Source: Pseudoalteromonas aurantia 208
Lineage (GTDB): Bacteria; Pseudomonadota; Gammaproteobacteria; Enterobacterales; Alteromonadaceae
Direction of reading: 5' to 3'
Assembly: GCF_014858725.1 (NCBI RefSeq)
Contig: NZ_AQGV01000012.1
Span: forward strand, 868,001-932,000
DNA: 64,000 nt
Shown: piece by piece, positions 16,007-25,566 of the stretch
Layout of the letters: each line of letters starts with the position of its first letter
How positions within the stretch are numbered: position 1 is the first letter of the stretch
Program-made: the position numbers and the translations under genes
Notes under the pieces: generated by a model
Told to the model about the DNA's origin: nothing
What the model saw: the letters and a program-made list of their open reading frames with translations, nothing else
Databases searched by the model: none

Positions 16007-16657
16007 ATGGAAGCCACAAACAAGCTAAAAGATATTAATGAGGTACTGGATTTTCTATATTCAGAGTTTCCTCAGTGTTTTAAACAAAAAGATGGCATCA
16101 AGCCGCTTAAGGTCGGTATCTTTAAAGATATTGCCGAGCGAATTGAAGGCTCAGAGAAAGTCAGTAAGACGCAAGTACGTCAAGCGTTACGTAAATACAC
16201 GTCGAACTGGCGCTATTTAGAAGCGGTTACTAAAAACGTATTCCGTATTGATCTTGATGGCAACGATGCTGAAAAAGTTGAACAAGAGCACATTGAGCAC
16301 GCGCAAAAAGCCCTTGAAGAGAGTCGCGCGAAAATGGCTAAACGTAAGAAAACGCAGCGTCCACGTCAGGACGGTGATGCGAAGCCTTACAAGAAAAAAG
16401 GTCCTGCTCATGCACGTAATGGAGACAAAAATACTCGGGTTAACAAAAAGCCAGCTCCTCAGCAAGCTAAAAGAAACCCAGGTAAAGTTGAACCATTACC
16501 AGCTAATGAGGTCAAGGTTAATAACAAAGTTAAAGTTAAATTAGGGCAAGCTTTGGTTAATGCTACAATTACTGAAGTGAACAAAGATGACGTTCACGTA
16601 GAATTAGTGACTGGTATGCAAGTTAAAACCAAAGTAGATAGTCTGTACATAGTTTAA
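16007..16657 (+). CDS. proQ: RNA chaperone ProQ
   Basis: 216 residues. The N-terminal FinO/ProQ domain (about 5-115) contains LYSEFPQCFKQKDGIKPLKVGIF and the RQALRKYTSNWRYL helix of the RNA-binding face. A long basic linker (about 115-165; Lys, Arg, Pro, Asn) follows, and a small C-terminal domain (about 165-216) resembles the ProQ Tudor-like domain, containing VNNKVKVKLGQALVNATITEV. ProQ binds structured small RNAs and mRNA 3' ends. It lies upstream of prc with 10 bases between. Confidence 0.95.
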   Translation: MEATNKLKDINEVLDFLYSEFPQCFKQKDGIKPLKVGIFKDIAERIEGSEKVSKTQVRQALRKYTSNWRYLEAVTKNVFRIDLDGNDAEKVEQEHIEHAQKALEESRAKMAKRKKTQRPRQDGDAKPYKKKGPAHARNGDKNTRVNKKPAPQQAKRNPGKVEPLPANEVKVNNKVKVKLGQALVNATITEVNKDDVHVELVTGMQVKTKVDSLYIV

Positions 16658-16667
16658 GGAGTTGTGT

Positions 16668-18698
16668 ATGAGTAAAAAGTTGACACTCATTCCCGTTGTA
16701 GCAGCGCTGTTATCAAGCGTTTCGATTGCATCACCGGATTCGGTGACAGAAAAAGACATACCGACGTTAAAACCGGAAATCCAACATACAACGGCAAGCA
16801 AACGAGTGACCAACTTATTTACTCGCCAGCACTATAAACGTTTTAAGCTCGATGACGCTTTGTCACAAGAAATATTTGATCGTTATGTAGAGTCATTAGA
16901 TTTTACTAAGTCGGTATTTTTGCAAAGCGACATTGATGCTTATAAAAAACACCGCTTACAATTTGATGATGCTTTGAAAGCGGGCAAGCTTGAGTTTGCT
17001 TTTGGCATGTTTAATATGAGTATGAAACGTCGGTTTGAGCGTTTTCAATATGCTATTAGCTTGTTAGAAACTGAAATTAAGTTTGATAAACCTGACGCTT
17101 TTCATTATGACCGTGAAGACTTGCCTTTTGCTAAAACAGAACAAGAGCTAAATGAATATTGGCGTCAAAGAGTCAAATCGGATGCGTTGCGCTTAAAGCT
17201 CACAGGTAAAGATTGGGACGGAATTCAAGAAGTTCTCACTAAAAGATATAAGAACACGTTAAAGCGGTTAGTCCAAACTAATAGTGAAGATGCTTTTCAA
17301 GTAATGATGAACGCATTCGCCAGAAGCGTTGAAGCGCATACATCATATTTGTCTCCGAGACGTGCTGAACAATTTAAAATGGATATGGAGCTTGAGCTCG
17401 AAGGCATCGGGGCTGTTTTAGGGTATGACGAAGATTACACTGTCATACGTTCATTAGTGCCCGGAGGTCCGGCTGATAAATCAGAGCGTATTAAAGCAGA
17501 TGATAAAATTGTTGGTGTAGCGCAAGATGGCAAAGAATTTGTTGATGTGATTGGCTGGCGTCTTGATGACGTTGTTGATCTCATAAAAGGTCCGAAAGGA
17601 ACCAAAGTAAGACTTCAATATTTAAAAGGGTCTGATGCACATGGCACTCCTAAAGTTGTTGAGATAACGCGCGATAAAATTCGGCTAGAAGATAGAGCCG
17701 TTAAGTCAGAAGTGTTTGAGGCGAAATACTCTGAACTCTCTAGCAAAATTGGTGTTATTGAAATACCAAGTTTTTACAATAACTTATCAAAAGATGTTAA
17801 GGTCGAACTTGCGAAGTTAAAGGAACAGAAGGTCGATGGGATTGTAATTGACCTACGTCAAAATGGCGGAGGTTCTTTATATGAAGCGACTCAATTAACG
17901 GGACTATTTATTGATCAAGGTCCAGTGGTGCAAATTCATACACTTTATAATCGTGTTGAAGCGCAAAAAGATCGTGATGGCATTACATTTTATGATGGAC
18001 CTATGACGGTACTTGTTGATAGGTATAGCGCTTCGGCTTCTGAAATATTTGCTGCCGCAATACAAGATTATGGTCGTGGTGTTGTTATTGGCGAGCAGAC
18101 TTTCGGTAAAGGTACTGTACAGCAGCATCGTGGACTTGGAAAAAATTACGATTTATTCAGCAATCCACTTGGTAGCATTACATATACCATTGCTAAGTTC
18201 TATCGCATAAATGGGGGCAGTACGCAACATAAAGGGGTAGTACCAGACATTATGTTGCCTTCAGCAATAGAGCCACAAGAGTGGGGGGAGAGCCAAGAAG
18301 ACAACGCGTTACCATGGGACAGTATTAAGCGTGCAACTTATAGTAGTTTAGATAACTTAACGCCGGTCATTAAGTATGTTGATGCAAAACATAATTCTCG
18401 TATCCAAGGAGAACCTGAATTTAACTATGTATTTGATGATATTGCACGATACAAAGCGCAAAAAGATGACAAGAAAATATCACTGGTGGAGTCTGAGCGA
18501 TTAAAGGAGCGTGATGATTCGGAACAGCGCGCGCTTGCCCGTACTAATACTCGTTTGAAGCGCTTAGGTTTAGAAGCAGTTACAGACTTAGATGATGTGC
18601 CAGATGTGATTGGCGAGCTCGACCCGTATTTAGAAGAGGCAGCGTTAATTACACAAGATTTAATTTCATTTGGTCGGTTGGCAAAAAATGACCTATAA
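16668..18698 (+). CDS. prc: Carboxy-terminal (tail-specific) protease Prc
   Basis: About 676 residues from the ATG at 16668, with AAGGAG 7 bases upstream. A signal peptide (about 1-20, ending SIA-SP) sends it to the periplasm. The order is an N-terminal helical domain, a PDZ domain (about 235-330, with GIGAVLGYDEDYTVIRSLVPGGPA), then the S41 catalytic core. The Ser is in YSASASEIFAAAIQ (about 453) and the Lys in FGKGTVQ (about 480), forming the Ser-Lys dyad. Prc trims or degrades envelope proteins such as FtsI and the endopeptidase MepS. The C-terminal DUF3340-like part is present. Confidence 0.95.
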   Translation: MSKKLTLIPVVAALLSSVSIASPDSVTEKDIPTLKPEIQHTTASKRVTNLFTRQHYKRFKLDDALSQEIFDRYVESLDFTKSVFLQSDIDAYKKHRLQFDDALKAGKLEFAFGMFNMSMKRRFERFQYAISLLETEIKFDKPDAFHYDREDLPFAKTEQELNEYWRQRVKSDALRLKLTGKDWDGIQEVLTKRYKNTLKRLVQTNSEDAFQVMMNAFARSVEAHTSYLSPRRAEQFKMDMELELEGIGAVLGYDEDYTVIRSLVPGGPADKSERIKADDKIVGVAQDGKEFVDVIGWRLDDVVDLIKGPKGTKVRLQYLKGSDAHGTPKVVEITRDKIRLEDRAVKSEVFEAKYSELSSKIGVIEIPSFYNNLSKDVKVELAKLKEQKVDGIVIDLRQNGGGSLYEATQLTGLFIDQGPVVQIHTLYNRVEAQKDRDGITFYDGPMTVLVDRYSASASEIFAAAIQDYGRGVVIGEQTFGKGTVQQHRGLGKNYDLFSNPLGSITYTIAKFYRINGGSTQHKGVVPDIMLPSAIEPQEWGESQEDNALPWDSIKRATYSSLDNLTPVIKYVDAKHNSRIQGEPEFNYVFDDIARYKAQKDDKKISLVESERLKERDDSEQRALARTNTRLKRLGLEAVTDLDDVPDVIGELDPYLEEAALITQDLISFGRLAKNDL

Positions 18699-18717
18699 AT
18701 GAACCCTATATAGACAC

Positions 18718-18740
18718 AAAGGCGCTTAGGCGCCTTTTTT
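18718..18740 (+). terminator. Rho-independent terminator after prc
   Basis: AGGCGC, a TTAG loop and GCGCCT are followed by six T; it begins 20 bases after the prc stop. Confidence 0.85.
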
Positions 18741-18877
18741 GTTACGATTTTATCTATGAATTTGCTACTATACCTGCAATTAATAGGCTGTGGATTCACA
18801 CAGTAATAATAAGCCTGAAATAGGCCTTAGTAAAAATAAGAATAAGCATAGCGTCGTTATGCAGAGGAGTACTCAAT

Positions 18878-20326
18878 TTGAAACAACAAAAACTACCCTC
18901 ACTATTGGATGCGTTGATCCCAATAGTTGTCCTTGTCAGTCTTTTAGGTGGCGCGGTTTATTTATACGGTGATAACTCGTCTTCTGGCCCGAATCAAATT
19001 GCATTGCTTTTTGCTACTTTTACGGCAGCTTTGGTGGGATTGAAAAATGGGTATACATGGAAAACCTTAGAAGAAGCAATGATAAAAGGGATCACCATTT
19101 CTCTTGGGGCGATCCTAATTTTACTGATGGTTGGTGCTTTGATCGGCACTTGGTTATTGTCAGGTACCGTACCAACTTTAATTTATTATGGTTTACAGGT
19201 TATTAATCCAAGTTGGTTTTATGCAGCAAGCTGCTTAATTTGCGGCATAGTTGCGATGAGTATTGGAAGCTCTTGGACCACAGCGGCAACAATCGGTGTG
19301 GCTTTGTTAGGAGTGGCGACAGGTCTTGGACTAGATCAAGTTGTTACAGCCGGAGCCGTTATCTCAGGTGCTTACTTTGGTGACAAACTGAGCCCATTAT
19401 CAGAAACAACAAACTTAGCACCTGCCGTGGCTGGAGCCGATCTATTTGAACATATTCATCATATGCTTTGGACAACAGTACCGAGCTTTGTCATAGCGCT
19501 AATTATATTTATTTTTATGGGCTTTAATGCCGATGCTAGTAGTGACGTTGGTCGAATCGATGAAATTGTTGGTATTTTAAAAGGCAATTTTAATATTAAT
19601 TTGATGATGCTTGTACCGTTACTGGTACTATTGGTCTTGGCGTTTAAAAAGATGCCAGCATTTCCCGCTATTTCTATTGGTGCAGTCGTGGGGGCTGTTT
19701 GGGCCATTTTGTTCCAAGGGGATCTAATTCAAAGCCAGCTAGATGGTTCACAAGGTGAATTAGTTGGCTATATTAAATTAGTTTGGGCAACTTTCTATCA
19801 AGGTTTTAGTATTACGACTGGTGACACTAAAATGGATGATTTGTTAAGTGGCGGAGGCATGGCGAGTATGCTGACAACAACTTGGCTTATCATGACTGCA
19901 TTGATGTTTGGTGCGATTATGGAAAAAACAGGTCTACTTGAAATATTTGTTCGCAGTATTTTAAAAATCGCTAAAAGTACTGGCTCGTTGATCGCGTCGA
20001 CTATTGCGACCTGCGTAGGAACAAATATTGTTGCAGCCGATCAATATATCGCAATCGTTGTGCCTGGCAGAATGTTCAAAGATGAATATAAAAAACGAGG
20101 TTTGCGTAGTGTTAATTTATCTCGAACGCTAGAAGATGGTGGTACGATAACGAGTCCATTGATTCCGTGGAATACATGTGGTGCTTACATGCAAAGCGTA
20201 TTACTTATTAACCCATTTGACTATGCTATATATGCGTTCTTTAATTTAATCAATCCATTATTGGCTGTGGTTTATGCCTACTTAGGTGTGAAAATACTTA
20301 GAATTAAACCACAAAGTTCAGAATAA
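18878..20326 (+). CDS. nhaC: Na+/H+ antiporter, NhaC family
   Basis: 482 residues starting at TTG, supported by AGAGGAGT 7 bases upstream and by the absence of a better ATG. About 11-12 membrane segments. SIGSSWTTAATIGVALLGVATGLGL, GAYFGDKLSPLSETTNLAPAVAG and LEDGGTITSPLIPWNTCGAYM are the conserved NhaC blocks, with Asp and Thr/Ser residues in the membrane. Members exchange cytosolic Na+ for H+, which suits a marine cell. Substrate specificity within the family varies (some are malate/lactate antiporters), so the symbol denotes the family. Confidence 0.88.
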   Translation: MKQQKLPSLLDALIPIVVLVSLLGGAVYLYGDNSSSGPNQIALLFATFTAALVGLKNGYTWKTLEEAMIKGITISLGAILILLMVGALIGTWLLSGTVPTLIYYGLQVINPSWFYAASCLICGIVAMSIGSSWTTAATIGVALLGVATGLGLDQVVTAGAVISGAYFGDKLSPLSETTNLAPAVAGADLFEHIHHMLWTTVPSFVIALIIFIFMGFNADASSDVGRIDEIVGILKGNFNINLMMLVPLLVLLVLAFKKMPAFPAISIGAVVGAVWAILFQGDLIQSQLDGSQGELVGYIKLVWATFYQGFSITTGDTKMDDLLSGGGMASMLTTTWLIMTALMFGAIMEKTGLLEIFVRSILKIAKSTGSLIASTIATCVGTNIVAADQYIAIVVPGRMFKDEYKKRGLRSVNLSRTLEDGGTITSPLIPWNTCGAYMQSVLLINPFDYAIYAFFNLINPLLAVVYAYLGVKILRIKPQSSE

Positions 20327-20335
20327 ACGTAGACT

Positions 20336-20362
20336 AAGTGTCCGAACTCAATTCGGGCACTT
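20336..20362. other. Strong intercistronic hairpin between nhaC and pepN
   Basis: AAGTGTCCGAA and TTCGGGCACTT form an 11-bp stem (one G-T pair) with a CTCAA loop, beginning 10 bases after the nhaC stop. No T run follows, so it may be a weak terminator or protect the 3' end of nhaC mRNA. Confidence 0.45.
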
Positions 20363-20378
20363 ATGCAAGGATATAAAT

Positions 20379-22973
20379 ATGCAAGAAAAACCTCAAGCGA
20401 AGTACCTAAAAGATTACCAACCTCCCTCACACACCGTCTCGCACTTGGATTTATCGTTTGATTTACAACCAACCAATACCAAAGTAATTTCTATCGCTCA
20501 CTATGATGCGATAAGCGACACTACCGATTTACGACTGGATGGCATTGATTTAAAATTGTTAACTTTAAAGGTAAATGGCAAAGCACATACGCAGTATGAA
20601 CAGTCACAAAGCCATTTATTATTGACAGAGTTGCCAAGCTCTTTTGATTTGGAGATAAGCACAGAGATATCTCCAAGTACCAATACTTCTTTGGAAGGTT
20701 TGTATCAGTCAGCTGGTGCTTATTGTACTCAGTGTGAAGCTGAAGGCTTTCGTAAAATCACATATTTTTTGGATAGACCAGATGTCTTGACTACCTACGA
20801 TGTGAAGATTGTTGCTGACAAGTCTATCCCATACTTGCTATCAAATGGCAATAAAATTGAAGACGGGGTAACTGAAGACGGGCGCCATTATGCAAAGTGG
20901 CAAGATCCATTTAAAAAACCGAGTTACTTATTCGCATTAGTCGCTGGTGACTTTGATGTTTTAAAGGATGAATTCATCACTCAGTCTGGCCGGGCGGTTG
21001 AGCTAGCCTTATTTGTTGACAAGGGTAACCTCGACAAAGCTCCACATGCGGTGGAGTCGTTAAAACGGGCAATGGCATGGGATGAAAGTCGTTTTAATCT
21101 AGAGTACGACTTAGATATATACATGATTGTTGCCGTTGATTTTTTCAATATGGGCGCCATGGAAAATAAAGGCCTCAATGTTTTTAATAGTGCATGTGTA
21201 TTAGCGAATCAACAAACGGCAACCGATAGGGATTATCACACGATTGAGTCGATAGTTGGTCATGAGTATTTTCATAACTGGACTGGCAATAGAGTGACCT
21301 GTAGAGACTGGTTTCAGTTGTCATTAAAAGAAGGTTTGACTGTATTTAGAGATCAGGAATTTAGTAGTGATCTCGGTTCTAGGGGGCTTAATAGAATAGA
21401 TGCAGTGATGGCGATGAGGGCGCACCAGTTTACCGAAGATGCAGGGCCAATGGCACATTCAATTCGACCTCAAAAAGTTATTGAGATGAATAACTTTTAT
21501 ACTGTTACCGTTTATAATAAAGGTGCAGAAGTCATTAGGATGATGCATAGCTTGCTTGGAGAGCAGGGGTTCCAAAAAGGCATGAAATTATATGTTGACC
21601 GACATGATGGTCAAGCTGTGACATGTGATGACTTTGTGAATGCGATGCAAGATGCCAGTGGTGTTGAGTTAACTCAATTTAAAAGATGGTATGAGCAAGT
21701 TGGCACACCAACAATTGAGGTGGTCACATCCTTTGATCCGACAAAGCAAACGTTCATAATTGAATTGACTCAACATAGAGCAACCAATGACCCAGTGGTC
21801 GAGCCGTTACATATCCCGTTTGCACTTGAGTTGTTAGGACCTGATGGAGAAATACTTCCATTAATATGCGACTCCCGGGAAGTTTCGAAAATATTAAATG
21901 TCACGAATGAACACCACCAATTTGTTTTTGAAGGTTTTGAGCAGGAGCCTGTACCTGTATTACTTGAAGACTTTTCAGCCCCATGTATTATCCAATACAA
22001 TTATAAGTTGGAGCAGTTGATCCATATTATTCAGTATGCCAGTAGTGATTATGCGCGTTGGGAGGCGATGCAGCAGGCCTTTTCACAAGAAGTCTTTGCA
22101 GAAGTAAACAAGTTTGATGGACATATCACACATACATTAAATCCTAAGTTAATGGCTGTGTTGAAGCAATTATTGACAGAACGTAATGGTGATATTGCGC
22201 TTATTGCGGAACTGATGTCATTACCTAACTTTGATGCATTATCAGCAGGATTTACGCAAGTGCCTGTCAATGCGCTTGTAAAAGTGATTAAGGACTTTAA
22301 GCATGATATTGCTGTTAGTCTTACTGACGCGCTCAAGACAGCTTATGTAAGCGCTAAAGAGCAGGGAGAATTATCTCATGATGGTGTATCTGCTCGGGCA
22401 CTGAAAAATACCTGTTTATATTATTTAGCGTATGTAGCTGATGAGGATATTGAAGGTTGGGTGGAAACTCAAAGCCTGAGCGAAAATATGACTTTAAAGT
22501 TAGGGGCGCTGAAAGCAGCTACTGCTGCAGATCTTTCCTGCACGGGTGCGTTGATGGAAAATTTTGATGCAGCTTGGCGCCATGACTTACTCGTCATGGA
22601 TAAGTGGTTTTCTTTACAGGCAACAATTGATTCAAATTCTACGATTGATAATCTTTATGGACTTTATAACCATCCGTGCTTCGATAAATCAAATCCAAAT
22701 AGGGTGAGGGCATTAGTAGGGAGCTTTGCTAGAAGTAATCCAGCTCAGTTCCATCGAGAGGATGGAGCAGGTTATAAGCTGCTAGGTGATCTGCTGATTG
22801 AGCTTAATGGCCTAAATCCGCAAAATGCATCTAGGATGGTGACTCCGTTTATGTCATGGAAAAAGTTTGATAAAACACGCCAAGAACTGATGAAAGCACA
22901 ATTACAAAGATTAGCTGACTTAACGAATTTAAGTGATGATTTATATGAAAAAGTCGAAAAAGCGCTGAGCTAA
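20379..22973 (+). CDS. pepN: Aminopeptidase N
   Basis: 864 residues, an M1 zinc metallopeptidase that removes N-terminal residues from peptides in the cytosol. GAMENKGLNVFNS binds the substrate N-terminus. The zinc motif HEYFHNWTGNR (about 295) is followed by the third ligand Glu in LSLKEGLTVFRDQEF. The N-terminal beta-saddle, catalytic, small beta and C-terminal helical domains are all present, and the length is near the E. coli enzyme (870). AAGGATAT precedes the ATG. The DUF2835 gene follows 5 bases later. Confidence 0.96.
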   Translation: MQEKPQAKYLKDYQPPSHTVSHLDLSFDLQPTNTKVISIAHYDAISDTTDLRLDGIDLKLLTLKVNGKAHTQYEQSQSHLLLTELPSSFDLEISTEISPSTNTSLEGLYQSAGAYCTQCEAEGFRKITYFLDRPDVLTTYDVKIVADKSIPYLLSNGNKIEDGVTEDGRHYAKWQDPFKKPSYLFALVAGDFDVLKDEFITQSGRAVELALFVDKGNLDKAPHAVESLKRAMAWDESRFNLEYDLDIYMIVAVDFFNMGAMENKGLNVFNSACVLANQQTATDRDYHTIESIVGHEYFHNWTGNRVTCRDWFQLSLKEGLTVFRDQEFSSDLGSRGLNRIDAVMAMRAHQFTEDAGPMAHSIRPQKVIEMNNFYTVTVYNKGAEVIRMMHSLLGEQGFQKGMKLYVDRHDGQAVTCDDFVNAMQDASGVELTQFKRWYEQVGTPTIEVVTSFDPTKQTFIIELTQHRATNDPVVEPLHIPFALELLGPDGEILPLICDSREVSKILNVTNEHHQFVFEGFEQEPVPVLLEDFSAPCIIQYNYKLEQLIHIIQYASSDYARWEAMQQAFSQEVFAEVNKFDGHITHTLNPKLMAVLKQLLTERNGDIALIAELMSLPNFDALSAGFTQVPVNALVKVIKDFKHDIAVSLTDALKTAYVSAKEQGELSHDGVSARALKNTCLYYLAYVADEDIEGWVETQSLSENMTLKLGALKAATAADLSCTGALMENFDAAWRHDLLVMDKWFSLQATIDSNSTIDNLYGLYNHPCFDKSNPNRVRALVGSFARSNPAQFHREDGAGYKLLGDLLIELNGLNPQNASRMVTPFMSWKKFDKTRQELMKAQLQRLADLTNLSDDLYEKVEKALS

Positions 22974-22978
22974 TTTGT

Positions 22979-23200
22979 ATGCAAGAATACTTTTTCACGA
23001 TGTATTTGGACTATGAGCAATGTTTAGACTTTTATGATGGAAGTATAAAGTTTGTTCAAGTCGTAGAAGACCAAGGAAAGCGGATCCGCTTTCCTGCCAT
23101 TCATGTAAGAAAGTTTGTCTCATCGATAGGGATTAGGGGCCGTTTTCGGTTATGTTTAGATGCACAGAGTGCGTTTATTTCACTCGAGAAAATCGCTTAA
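22979..23200 (+). CDS. DUF2835 family small protein
   Basis: 73 residues, with YFFTMYLDYEQCLDFYDGSIKFVQVV, a central RIRFPAIHVRKFVSSIGIRGRFRL block and a final SLEKIA, all matching my memory of the DUF2835 family. It is probably a small all-beta cytosolic protein of unknown function. It sits immediately behind pepN, a linkage I recall from other Alteromonadales and Vibrio genomes, and is likely co-transcribed with it. Confidence 0.82.
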   Translation: MQEYFFTMYLDYEQCLDFYDGSIKFVQVVEDQGKRIRFPAIHVRKFVSSIGIRGRFRLCLDAQSAFISLEKIA

Positions 23201-23245
23201 TGAGACTTTTTCTTATAACTATTATTGTATTTTTGTTAAATGAGT

Positions 23246-23298
23246 TTGTTATAAACTTAAATTACGTGTTATATATTATCTGGTAGGACGTCTTACCA
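23246..23298 (+). promoter_or_regulatory. Promoter with palindromic operator ahead of the DUF1302 cluster
   Basis: TTGTTA (23246-23251) and TATATA (23270-23275) with an 18-base gap form a moderate sigma70 promoter. TGGTAGGACGTCTTACCA at 23281-23298 is an 18-bp palindrome with one mismatched pair, placed where transcription should begin. The half-site TGGTnnGAC resembles GntR/FadR-type operators (TGGTnnnACCA-like), which suits a repressor. No regulator gene is adjacent, so the binding protein is unknown. Confidence 0.5.
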
Positions 23299-23357
23299 TG
23301 AGTAATATAGAGCCTAAAACGTTAAAAAAGCACCGATTGGACGCGTTCTATTTGTAA
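23298..23357 (+). CDS. Possible 19-codon leader ORF
   Basis: ATG at 23298 with AGGACG about 9 bases upstream reads MSNIEPKTLKKHRLDAFYL, then stop. It overlaps the last base of the palindromic operator and ends 80 bases before the DUF1302 gene. The bias toward charged residues looks peptide-like, but the frame is too short to judge. It could be a regulatory leader peptide, a remnant of a regulator's N-terminus, or chance. Confidence 0.3.
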   Translation: MSNIEPKTLKKHRLDAFYL

Positions 23358-23437
23358 TTTGAATTGATCGCTTCTATCGTTACGACAACAAAAAACAATA
23401 ACTCGATTATAAAAACCCGCTTTAAGGGGGAGAAATA

Positions 23438-25555
23438 ATGATAAAAAGATCGCTCTTTGTTAAAAACAAAATAATGCTCGGTCTTAGTGCTGCGGCGTTA
23501 ACGCTAAGTAGTGCACCTTTACTTGCTGCAAACTTCCAAGTTGGTGATTTTGAAATCACATTCGACTCAACATTTTCCTATGGTCAAAGTATACGAGTAG
23601 AAGATCGTGATTTTCAGTACATAGGTAAAAGTAACCACCCTCGTTTTAATTGGGATGGCTACAATGCCTTGACTGGCAATACTGTTTACACGTCTGCAGA
23701 TGTATGGGCTAATGCTGGTGCGTACTCAAATAATGGCGATGCTGGGAATTTAAACTTTGATTCTGGAGACACATTTTCTCAGTTGGTGAAAGGGACCCAT
23801 GACTTTGGCATAAGTAAAGATAACTTTGGTTTCTTTTCTCGCTTTATGTATTTCTATGATTTTGCAATGGAAGATGGCGACTTTGCTTATCGAAATCCCG
23901 TGTCAGGTAATAAAGTCGATCCGTGTGCTGATGATGAGACGAAAAAGCAAGTTTGTTCTGATGTACGCCTTCTTGATGCATTTGTGTGGGCTGACTTTGA
24001 CTTAAATGGTGGCAATAACCCATTGTCTGTTCGTCTGGGCCAGCAAGTTGTGAACTGGGGGGAAAGTACTCTTATTTCTCACGGAATAAATGTTAACCCG
24101 GTTGATATTGATCGGCTGAAAGCACCAGGTTCGGAGCTTAAAGAAGCATTCATTCCTGTTGGCATGCTTTGGGCATCATTAGGGATCACTGAAAATATCA
24201 CTTTAGAAGGTTTTTATCAGTATCAATGGCATGAAACGCGCTTACCTGCCTCGGGTAGCTATTTTTCAACCAATGATTTTGCTTCTGAGAATGGTTATAG
24301 TCAAAATGTCCAGCTTGGTTTCACATCAAATCCTGACATAGATTTAATGCATCTAACCGATTCTCTTAACGGCTTGCAAGCAAACTGGCTTGGCGCATTA
24401 GCGGCTCAGGGTTTAGATACAACTGACACGAGTGTTTTAACTAGTGCCTCAGCCCAAACTTTACTGGCGAGTATGTATTTGCAATACCCGACAAAGGTTG
24501 CTTTAAAGGGAAAAGGGGATGCTGGCAAAGTAGAACCTAAAGACTCCGGTCAATTCGGTTTGCGTTTAGGTATTTATTCCCCCGAGCTGAATGACACTGA
24601 ATTTGCGCTTTACTACATCAATTATCATAGCCGGCGTCCATTGATATCAGGTAAAGCTTCGAACTTTACCAATGCTGCGGTTGGTGCTGATCTTCAGTAT
24701 ATTTCGCAAAATACAATCACTGAAGATAATATTACTAACTTGAATGCATTTACTCAGGGGCAAATAGCGTACCCAGAAGATATTAAACTATATGGGTTAA
24801 GTTTTAATACCGCCATAGGTGAAACAGCGTTTGCAGGTGAGTTTACCTATCGTCAAGATGAACCGCTGCAAATAGATGATGTTGAATTGTTATACGCAGG
24901 CATGGTCGAGCAGCTTGCTTACGCGGGTCGACGAGATGATTTCGCTGGTTTTTCTCAATTGAGTCAAGGTGATGCTGTTAGCTATGTGAATCCAGGTGAA
25001 ATTGCACAAGGCTTTGTATTAAAAGACACGATGCAATTGCAGTTTACTGCGACACATTTATTCGGTCCGAGCTTAGGAGCTGATAGTTGGGCGGTTGTGG
25101 GCGAAGTCGGTGGGGTTACAATTAAAGACATGCCTAGCTATGATGAGCTGCGACTTAACGTTGCAGGTACAGGCCGAAGCGGTACTGTGGAAGGTTTATC
25201 GGGTCGCAGTTATGATTTAATACACCAAGCCGTGTCTAACGGTCCTGAGGTCAACCCATTTCCAACAGCATCTGCATGGGGTTATCGACTTATTGCGAAA
25301 GGTGAATATAACAACTTATTCGCCGGCGTTAATTTCTCGCCACGATTTGTTTTCTCTCATGATGTGAATGGTATCACTCCTGATCCAATGTTTTTGTTTG
25401 TGGAAGATCGTAAGTCATTGGGTGTAACTATGAACTTTAGCTATCAAAATGCTTGGTCATTTGATTTTGGTTACAACACGTTCTGGGGTGGCGGTGCTAC
25501 CAATACATTTGCAGACCGTGATTTTGTATCTTTTAATATTAAGTATTCAATTTAA
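23438..25555 (+). CDS. DUF1302 family outer-membrane beta-barrel protein
   Basis: 705 residues. GGGGGAG precedes the ATG by about 5 bases. A signal peptide of about 30 residues ends LLA-AN. The mature start NFQVGDFEITFDSTFSYGQSIRVEDRD is the DUF1302 hallmark, followed by many alternating aromatic strands. LRLGQQVVNWGEST and a final strand ending FNIKYSI fit an outer-membrane barrel. Members are often found with DUF1329 proteins and near steroid, polyester or hydrocarbon genes, so passage of hydrophobic compounds across the outer membrane is inferred. First gene of a four-gene unit. Confidence 0.88.
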   Translation: MIKRSLFVKNKIMLGLSAAALTLSSAPLLAANFQVGDFEITFDSTFSYGQSIRVEDRDFQYIGKSNHPRFNWDGYNALTGNTVYTSADVWANAGAYSNNGDAGNLNFDSGDTFSQLVKGTHDFGISKDNFGFFSRFMYFYDFAMEDGDFAYRNPVSGNKVDPCADDETKKQVCSDVRLLDAFVWADFDLNGGNNPLSVRLGQQVVNWGESTLISHGINVNPVDIDRLKAPGSELKEAFIPVGMLWASLGITENITLEGFYQYQWHETRLPASGSYFSTNDFASENGYSQNVQLGFTSNPDIDLMHLTDSLNGLQANWLGALAAQGLDTTDTSVLTSASAQTLLASMYLQYPTKVALKGKGDAGKVEPKDSGQFGLRLGIYSPELNDTEFALYYINYHSRRPLISGKASNFTNAAVGADLQYISQNTITEDNITNLNAFTQGQIAYPEDIKLYGLSFNTAIGETAFAGEFTYRQDEPLQIDDVELLYAGMVEQLAYAGRRDDFAGFSQLSQGDAVSYVNPGEIAQGFVLKDTMQLQFTATHLFGPSLGADSWAVVGEVGGVTIKDMPSYDELRLNVAGTGRSGTVEGLSGRSYDLIHQAVSNGPEVNPFPTASAWGYRLIAKGEYNNLFAGVNFSPRFVFSHDVNGITPDPMFLFVEDRKSLGVTMNFSYQNAWSFDFGYNTFWGGGATNTFADRDFVSFNIKYSI

Positions 25556-25566
25556 GGGCTTTCAGT

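Noticed and set aside
23201..23437. Lost regulator gene upstream of the DUF1302 cluster
   Set aside because: Apart from the 19-codon frame no coding trace is visible; the interval is better explained as promoter and operator.
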